From: Cylicocyclus nassatus
Taxonomy: Eukaryota; Nematoda; Chromadorea; Rhabditida; Strongylidae
Reading direction: 5' to 3'
Assembly: GCA_958299035.1 (NCBI GenBank)
Contig: CATQJL010000223.1
Coordinates: 3,404,359-3,468,358 of the forward strand
Length of the DNA stretch: 64,000 nt
Within the stretch, counting starts at the first letter, position 1. Each line of letters starts with the position of its first letter. Under the pieces are notes generated by a model. The model was not told where the DNA came from and did no database searches. It saw only the letters and a program-made list of their open reading frames with translations. This document shows positions 56,271 through 64,000 of the stretch, one piece after another. A program made the translations under genes and the position numbers.

Positions 56271-56529
56271 CACCCCACTAGTCGGTCGGTAGCATAGTTG
56301 CGATAGGGGGAGTGATGGATCTTACCCCCTTCACTTTGAGGCCAAACTCCCGATGACCCCCTTCACCTGGGCTGAGATTGGTATTGTACTCTGAGAATAT
56401 GATAAAAATCGTTATGAAAAGCAGGCTAAGTACCTCAAACAACAAGTACACTCATAAATTTACTAAAGAAACGGTATTTATGTTTATTTTTATTATTTAT
56501 TTATCCTCGTAGCATTTTGGAGAGAAGAA

Positions 56530-57956
56530 AGTAAGTACACAAAATCAGTTAATTTTTGAAGCACATGAAATCCCTCATATCTCGCGGCACAGAAGACCTA
56601 GAAAAAAGTCGACAGTCTACGTCGATTCTCCATGATCTCAGCTTTCGAATGGTATGCAGCATGTCAGGGCTTCTTTGCTTCCCGGCTCTAAAAATCATTT
56701 GCTCCGGTAACCGATAAAAGCCAATACATTGGTGGAGCTGGGTTGGAGCAAGCTAATAGTAAATATCTCCACTCCATTTTTGAAAACTGGTTAGTTTTTT
56801 CGCCCAGCAACCTATATACCATTCGAAAGCTCAGGAAAAGGGGATTCGACCTAGACCGTCGATTTCTTTCTAGCCCTCCTCTACCGAGAGATACACCGCA
56901 TTTTATCTGAAAACATGGTCATTTTCAACAGCAGATTTCTGCCAAATGAAGACCTAATCACTGCTGATTATCTATCTGTGTTAAAGAGCAAGTCTTCATT
57001 AACAAACGTAGACCGTCGGCTTTCTCGTAGCATTCACTTGGAGGGCAGAAAGTGAGGACACAAAATCAGTTAATTTTTGAAGCACATGAAATCCCTCATA
57101 TCTCGCGGCACAGAAGACCTAAAAGAAAGTCGACGGTCTACGTCGATTCTCCATGATCTCAGCTTTTGAATGGTATACAGCATGTTAGGGCTTCTTTGCT
57201 TCCCGGCTCTAAAAATCATTTGCTTCGGTGACCCATAAAAGCCAACACATTGTATAGGTCGTCCCGAAAGTTTTTGCGCACAATTTTCAAAAATTCATAA
57301 CTTCCGATTTTTCCAACCGATTTGACTGCTTTCACTTTTATGTGAAAGGGTGAGTCATGCTCTTTATAATGACATCCCAGCTGCTTAGTAATGGTCATCT
57401 GTTGCATAGATAGAAGCTCAAAACAAAATCACTCAAAATTTGAACTTTTGTGTAGGGTCATAAAAAATCAGAAACTTGCAGCAAAATCGGAGCAGTCGGT
57501 ATTTTAGGTTCTTTCACCAACTCTTTCTAGCAGTGCGAAGTTTGCTCCGATTGAGCGTCTCCATGAAAAGTTATAATCTCCGAGCAAGCAGTACAAAAAG
57601 GCGAATTTGATTTATTTTGGCATTCTTCAGGGAAATCATGACTTTTCATGGAGACGCTCAATCGGCGCAAACTTTGCACTGTTAGAAAGAGTTGGTGAAA
57701 GAATCTACAGTACTGACTGCTCCGATTTTTGTTGCAAGTCGATTTTTTATGACCCTACACAGAAAATTAAAATTTTTACCATTTTTCTTCTATCGCTCCT
57801 ATCTGTGCAACAGGTGACCATTACTTAGCAGCTGAGATGTCATTATAAAGAGCATGACTTACCCTTTCACATAAAAGTGAAAGCAGTCAAATCGGTTGGA
57901 AAAATCAGAAGTTATGAATTTTGAAATTCATGTGCAAAAACATTCTGAACGACCTA
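56530..57956. repeat. Tandem pair of a 210-bp repeat, one copy interrupted
   Basis: The block 56533-56763 (AATCCCTCATATCTCGCGGC; AATCATTTGCT; GGAGCAAG) is repeated from 57060. The second copy is split at ACATTGTA by the mariner element at 57257-57955 and resumes with GGTGGAGCAAGTTAATAGTA. The uninterrupted first copy serves as the empty site. Confidence 0.75.
57257..57955. mobile_element. Mariner-type element, GGTCGTCCCGAAAG ends
   Basis: The ends GGTCGTCCCGAAAGTTTTTG and its complement are flanked by TA on both sides. The arms stay inverted over about 300 bp. No transposase. It lies inside the second copy of the 210-bp repeat. Confidence 0.8.
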
Positions 57957-58335
57957 ATAAGAGCGAGGTGGAGCAAGTTAATAGTAAAAAATGTGCTGTG
58001 GATTGACATCGTTATCAGCACTAACGGGAACGTGAGCGAACGCGTCTATTTGAGCGTGCTTATCGTTGTTATATGTTTATGTTTTTTTTTGGTAAAAAAT
58101 GCGCTTTTGATTGACAGTTATGCCATCATTGTTAGCACACACTCAAAAAACTATGGGAGATTGGTGAATTTCCACACCTTCACACAAAACCCGCCCACTT
58201 CTGGAATCTATACTCTGTAAACCTAGTGCTGAAGAAGGTCACTTTCGTGAAAACGCTCTAGACTCACCTTACCTAATTTGTAGAGAATGGTTGGTTTCAA
58301 TGAATTAAAAACTCTAAGACATTCAGAAGAATAAC

Positions 58336-59560
58336 ATGTTATTAAAATATCCCTCAATGTTTTGGAAAGGTTGGCAGTTTGGAGAGGAAACGGCAGGCAG
58401 AATACTTTACAAAATCGCAGATGACTCGCATGTGTTCCAGTTCAACAGCGAGGCAGAAGGAGAATCTTACGCCGATGAAAATGTTGTTGACATTGATACA
58501 GAGTTGGCAATTGAGCGAAACTCTCTGATTTCCTGCATAAGGAATTCAAGCAGATTGTCTAGTTTCAATGAGGAAATGTCCAGGAAGTCCATTGCTGATC
58601 TTCAGGTTGCTGAAGAATTCAAGGCTGCTAAATTCACAAACATGGATATGAACAAATAGATGGCGTTAGTACAAAGCATAGTTACTGCGCTTAGATCCCG
58701 GTTGGAGTGCGAACCCAACTCCCTGCTTTATGCTTTTGGAAGTTATTCGCCTTGTGACAATATGAAAATATGACAATATGACCTATGATATTGAAAAAAT
58801 AAACCAACGCGCAGCATAGTACCTCCTTTTTTCGGCTACTCCGCAGATGCTGTTAAAGAAGAAGTTGAGTAGCTTTCTCATCAGTTAGCAAGACGTATGC
58901 CAGAGGAGGTGAAGCCAGAGTTCGACAAGGCCCAAAAAGTATGCACTATTTCCTTCCCGTGTTGCAAAAGCATATGAGATCTGGCTCTTTTCCCATTACC
59001 TACCGCAAAAATCTGATGGATCTACTAGCAAAGCTAGTTTCCATTCCGAGTAGCACGGCAGAGGTGGATCTGTTATCAGAACACAACGCAGAAGTCGTAC
59101 AACGATAGAGCATCTAAGCAAATACTTAAGATTTGTCAATCTTCTACTAAACACATTGTTATCTAACGACTTCATTTAAAGGATTGGTATAAGTGGTCCA
59201 GACAGGCTGTTACCGTATGACTTTTTGAAATATCCTAAAAGAAGGTATGAAGAAAGTGGTCACCTACCTGCTGACTTCCCGATGCTACCAGAGGGCCAGA
59301 AAAAAAATCACAAAAGCGCTTAAAAGAAGAAGAAAGTTTCAAATCCATTTTCGACTCAGAACGCTTTTGCACGCAATTCTACTTCTACTCCGATGACCTT
59401 TTGGAGGAAGAGGAAGATTTTTCAGGCAGCCTTGTTGTCTCTGACGTTAGCGATAGTGATATTGTTGATGATGATGTGCAGGAAATGAAGTTATTCCTAA
59501 CTTGTACATCTTTTGGGATAAACATTATTGCTTTCGTTTTTTGTTGATGCAATGAAACAG
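58336..59560 (+). pseudogene. Degenerate protein remnant, possibly transposase
   Basis: The first frame 58336-58659 (107 codons; VDIDTELAIERNSLISCIRN) is followed by shifted frames. One around 58940-59105 reads LMDLLAKLVSIPSSTAEVD, and the next, about 59085-59310, has TIEHLSKYLRFVNLLLN. The LAKL..IP.S.AE pattern followed by a helical stretch recalls the hAT dimerisation region. An acidic frame ends at 59546 (LLEEEEDFSGS). Frameshifts and stops show it is not functional. The family assignment is weak. Confidence 0.35.
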
Positions 59561-59807
59561 GAGCACAGATCTTCATAATCAATTTTTTTAAAAATTTTTA
59601 ATTTCTTTTGAAAATTTTTTAAATTTCTTTTCAATTTGTGCCTATATAAGGTACAAATTAGAGCTCTTCATACCACGCTTTTTTACCTTTTCTCTCTTCC
59701 TCCCCCCCCCCCCCCCCTAGACTCACATACCCCCTTCACCCTGGAAGGTCGGGAACAGCCGAGACCCCCTTCACCTGGGGAGAGCCCGGCTCCCCCTATC
59801 GCACCTA

Positions 59808-60052
59808 TGGTCGGTAGACGAATTCGAATTCGAACTGGAGCAGGTAGGTCGCGGCAGAGCACGGCACCTTAGCTCTCCGTTCAAATTCACGCATTCACTT
59901 TGCGTATTTCTTCGCCATTGCTTAGCAGTTTTTGTATTGTTACAACATTTTGACCTATACTGAGTTTTTGTAATTGCTGAGCGTTGTCTCCTGCCGCGCT
60001 CTGCCGTGACAGGCCTGCTCCAATTCAAATTTGAATTCGTCCACCGACCGAC
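59808..60052. repeat. Foldback with GAATTC-rich arms
   Basis: GGTCGGTAGACGAATTCGAA at 59809 returns inverted at 60051 (GAATTCGTCCACCGACC), with CTGGAGCAGG and GCGGCAGAGCACGGC shared between the arms. It is preceded by a 16-base C-run (59702-59717). Confidence 0.75.
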
Positions 60053-60090
60053 TAGTGGGTGACGGCAACTATAAATTTCTGCGAAATATT

Positions 60091-60649
60091 GTAAATGAAG
60101 AGTCCGGGCACTTTTAAAGACTTCGTTTTTTGATGCATTTTTTTGCCTCCGTCGGTATTTGACACCGAGTTTTTATACTGTTCGGTAGAAGAAAGCCTAA
60201 TTTTTTCGGAGTCGCTTTTAATTTTCATTGATACCAAAGCTTGTATGATCTGCACGTTAAAAAAGGTCGAAAAATGGTGCATTTTTGAGGCAAAAACTGG
60301 TCAATTTCTTAACCTTTCTGGAAAAACTTATTTTGCAGATAGTCGCTCAAAGGCGTAAATAGTCTCCAAGACAGCCCTGGCAGAGTTCTATATAACTACA
60401 GCATATGAACTGTCCAGCTCTCATCATGCCTGAGATATTCTGCGCAAATAGGTTATTTTCGCGTCGATTTTTTTCCCTTCTGCGCAAGCTGGTGGACCGC
60501 AGCGAAACGCTGAAAAGCCAGCAAGACATATATGTTGTAAACAAAATTGTCTTTGCAAAGAAGTTTGTAGCTTTGAAGAAGAATCAATCTCCTTGAAGTT
60601 ACAGCACTTCGAAAAAAATTTTTTGCAAGTGCCCGGGAACTTTCTTTAA
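60091..60649. mobile_element. TTAA MITE, GTCCGGGCACTT subfamily, eroded
   Basis: The left end AATGAAGAGTCCGGGCACTT and right end AAGTGCCCGGGAACTTTCTT are inverted. The right flank is TTAA and the left flank has decayed (GTAA). A polar frame at 60143-60358 lies inside but has no support. Confidence 0.6.
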
Positions 60650-63070
60650 GACTTAATAAAAGCGGTCAAAAGTGGATTTCAAGCGAGATTTGTATAATTT
60701 AGCATTGAAACTGAGAAATTCTTAGGAGAAATGTTTGCCGCTTGAAGCTCTTGGAACCTTTCTTTCTTCGAGACCAAGCTTCCGAGGCAGATATGTGTCT
60801 GCGAAGTAGAAGCGGTTAAAAGTGGACTTCAAGCGAGCTTTTGTATAATTTAGCATTGAAACTGAGAAATTATCAACAGAAAACTGCCGCATAAAGCTGC
60901 TGCGCTTTCCTCCCTTCGAGACCAATTCTCCTCTGCTCTTTTTGATTCTTTAAGGCAGAAGTACGATTTTATTTTCGCCATTCGATCTCGTATATCATAC
61001 TTGTGGCCATTGCTGTTAGAATCTTGTTGCCGTAGATTGGTTATCCTATTGGTGCTCAGTTTCCCTTTCGCAGTTGAACCATATTTCGCCAAAGTTTCTT
61101 TGCGATGTGATCGTCTGACTTTGGATGCGTCCAGTTTCTGTAGTGTTTATTTTATATGCGTGGTTCCGCTTCAATTATATCCTTGCCCGGTGCTTATCTT
61201 GAACAGCTCTGTAGTGTGTGAAAGTGGAACTGTAGATTGACCGCAACAGGGAGGAAAAAGCGTGGAAGATGGAAAGCGTGGGCGTTTGCGCTAAAATACC
61301 AAGAATTTGATGATTTTGCGTTTCTATGACAAAAGCGGCCAGCAACGGCTACGGGCTGCTGGCGGCAACTGCCGGCTGCTACGGGCTACCAGCGGCGGCT
61401 GCCGCCGCGGTATGAAGGCACTTTTATAGCGATACTAAAAGATATAAAACTCGCTGAAGCTTTCCTCGGATAATCTAGCAAAAAAGTCCTGCTATGAAGC
61501 CCGTGGCTCTGTCCTTCTTTTGAGACCAGCCCCCTCTGCTTTTCTGCTTTTGGGTGCCAAAGCATGACTTTCGCGAAGTAGGCGCGGTTAGAATGAATTT
61601 CAAGAATTTTTTTTATAACTTAGCCTTGAAAACAAGGAATTGTTCGGAAAAATGTCCTGCAGCAGTAGCGACCCTAGGAGTCGCTATCAAGTGGGTTGGG
61701 GCAGATACATTGATAACTATCTGCGTGCAACTTAAAATGGCAAGGAAGATGGACTTCCATTTTCTCAACGATTTTTGGCGAAACGTAAATATGTAGTCGT
61801 AGGAGTAAAATCATGCTCTTAAGCAAACTTTACAATGGTAACTCTCAAATCATCTACGCTGTTCTTCTTGCAAAGCTCCTTTACTTTTCCGCTATTGAGA
61901 GCACAAGAATTTTTGCTTGAAGTGGATTTCAAGGAGGTTTTTTATAACTTAGCCTTGAAAACAAAGAAGTCTTAACAAAAATCTCCCGCGGCTACGACCC
62001 TACGGGTCGCTAGCAAGTGTGTTGGGGCAGATACATTGATAACTGTCTGCATGCAACTAAAAATAGCAAGAGAATGAATTCCCATTTTCTCAACGATCTT
62101 TTTCGCAATGCAAGTAGTAGTGGAAGCAAGATCAGGCTCATTTCAAGATTTCCTTTCAAGATCATTTCCATTTTCTCAACGATGTTGGGGCAACGTAAGT
62201 ACGCATTAGTAGAAGTAAGATTATGCTCTCAAGGAAACTTTTCATGGTGAGTAACTCCCAAATCATCTACGCTGTTCTTCTTGCAAGTACCCGACCCAAC
62301 TACCACAGCTACCAAACATAAAGATCACCTCAGCAGTCATCTATGTAGAACAGCTTTCAGCCCGAAATTCAGGCTGACATTCAGGAACTGTGCGACGGCC
62401 GTTAACACATCAAGCTTCGCGATCATGCACAGTCCTATACTCTCCTTATTACGTCTCGCCAAGAAACGGTCATTTCTTGAAGCGAGACCAAAGCTTGCTC
62501 AAAGCTCTTGGATATTCCTAGCAAAAATGTCCTGTCGCATGAAATCTCTGGGTATTTCAAGCGAGCGGTTTTCGCAAGATAAAAGCGGCCAAAGTGAATT
62601 TCAAGCTTTTTCTGTGAGATCCAGCACTGAAACCTAGAGAATCATATCAAAAATCTCCTGCCGCATGAACACTAAGTTTTTCTTCCATTAAGACAAGCTC
62701 CCTCTGCTGTGTTGTTTTTATTGGCAAAAGTATGGATATTACAAAGTAGAGGCCCCCAAAAACTAATGCAGCAAGTTCTGTGAATTTTCACATTAAAGCT
62801 AGTTGGAAGAAATGTGTTTTCGAGTGGATTTGTTGGGTGTTTCCTTTCAGCAGACCGAGCTTCCTCTGCTCATTTGTTTCTAGAGGCAAAAACAATATTC
62901 ATCCAAAAGTAAGTATTTAACAGGTTTTTGTGCGACTGATTCTTTTCTTCCAACGAGACGTAGCTCCCCTGTTTTTCCATTTCCAGAGGCAAAAACAATA
63001 TTTTCAAAAACAAGCATTCACGAGGTGTATAAGCGTTCAAAAGGTAGGTTTAAGCGAATCCCCGTAAAAT
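60650..63070. repeat. Diverged tandem-like array, unit about 130-160 bp
   Basis: Units share TTTCAAGCGAG, TATAATTTAGCATTGAAA, GAGAAATTCTTAGC, TGCCGCATGAA and CGAGACCAAGCTCCCTCTGC followed by a T-run and GAGGCA. They start near 60660, 60790, 61440, 61590, 61915, 62450, 62580, 62740 and 62890. Two GCGACCCTACGGGTCGC blocks (61667, 61991) and a GC-rich patch (61335-61410) interrupt it. No frame is conserved between units. Confidence 0.65.
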
Positions 63071-63693
63071 TGATAGGTTATATTATCTTATTTTCCTAAT
63101 CTTCATATTGTTCAAAATCATAATGTGCTTTTCGAAAACTAATGATTGTAAGAAGTTAGACAGGATAGGAAGCGAAATGGGCGACAGTTTTCCGAATTAT
63201 GATAGCAACTGGGGGGTCAGACATTTGCACTAATTCGGTAGTCTAGAATCAATATTTCGTTGTTGTTTGGGCTCTGCACATGACACGCACTTGATCCCCT
63301 TCTTGCTTGTTTATGAATGAGGTGATCTTTGTCGACTGTTGCCCATATTTGCACTTTCCATGCGGAGCAAGCTCTATAATTTGCACTTAAAGTGCATACA
63401 GTCTGGAAATTAACTATGAACGCCGTCAACTCTACGTCGCTGTTATGCAAACTATGTGGATCCTCCTTGAGTGCATGCGCTCCCCAATACTCTCTCGGCG
63501 TTCTCTGCACATCCGCGTTAGTTCATGTATCGCAGTTATATTTCGTCGCCGCATAATCTTTACTGCCCTCGTTGTCGCGAATCTGCTGTTAACACTGTAA
63601 GAGAACACATAGCATAACGGTAAAGCATATGGGGGAGGAGAGTACTCTCGTCGCATCGCTTTGGCAGTTACCAAAAGATATTATAGTAAGATA

Positions 63694-64000
63694 CCAATGC
63701 GTCACCTCTGCTTCGCAGAGGCTCGCACTGGCTCCACTATCTAGGCCTTACTCATTCTCACATAATGATGGCATTGGAACTCACCGAGCAATGCCGACTA
63801 TCACGAACAAAATGTAAACAACTACTCATTCCGAAAGCTTTTATATGTGAAATCGGTGATTTCGCGTGAATGAGACTTTTGCATGAGAACAAACGCAAAT
63901 TTCTATAGGTTTTTGATTTTCCCATGGTCTTGACAGTTGCAATAAGAACAGCAGTCACCGTGAGCTTTGTGCAAAAATTGTCAGATGCTCTGGTAAAACC
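63694..64000 (-). mobile_element. Helitron 3' part, runs off the window
   Basis: On the minus strand it ends with the hairpin CCTCTGCGAAGCAGAGG, then TGACGCATTGG and T. It matches 40880-41199 inverted, and its 5' part lies beyond the window. Confidence 0.6.

Overview
This is eukaryotic DNA, AT-rich, gene-poor and very repeat-rich. It is most likely from a nematode. The evidence is introns mostly 37-90 nt long with TTTCAG/TTTTAG/TTGCAG acceptors, a possible trans-splice acceptor just before an ATG (47,685), and transposons typical of such genomes (CR1 and RTE LINEs, mariner-type elements, Helitrons, TTAA MITEs). The species cannot be named from the sequence alone. There is no bacterial-style gene organisation, no CRISPR, no rRNA and no tRNA I could recognise. 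Every gene is interrupted, so I rebuilt exons by hand from splice sites and reading phase; the coordinates are models, not transcripts.

The main gene runs on the minus strand from about 24.5 kb down to 7.7 kb. It looks like a prominin-like (CD133-family) multi-pass membrane protein: TM2 and a large extracellular loop (24.5-22.7 kb), TM3-TM4 (22.6-22.2 kb), a second extracellular loop (22.2-14.9 kb), TM5 (14.3-14.2 kb), and a cytoplasmic tail (14.1-7.7 kb). The tail is split into twelve consecutive small exons, each a multiple of three and each ending in phase 0, followed by a terminal exon. A 0.86-kb TTAA MITE sits exactly on one exon/intron border. TM4 needs a 1-nt frameshift and is followed by an in-frame stop, so this copy may be decaying or carry sequence errors. 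Exons encoding TM1 and the N-terminus were not found.

Related fragments lie nearby: TM3-TM4 plus part of the second loop on the plus strand (29.5-30.35 kb), and loop exons on the minus strand (47.0-44.7 kb). A lone transmembrane exon is at 39.0-38.9 kb. On the plus strand at 47.7-51.8 kb is a clean five-exon gene (484 codons, function unknown), with a small Cys-rich gene in its largest intron.

The rest is mobile DNA. It includes a CR1 LINE (2.3-5.35 kb) broken by a MITE and by a fragment carrying a hammerhead-ribozyme-like core, an RTE LINE (35.5-31.6 kb) broken by a MITE that is itself broken by a mariner element, and several Helitrons. There are TTAA and TWA MITE families, long foldbacks (one with minisatellite arms around a Helitron), and diverged repeat arrays at 26.7-28.05 and 60.6-63.1 kb.
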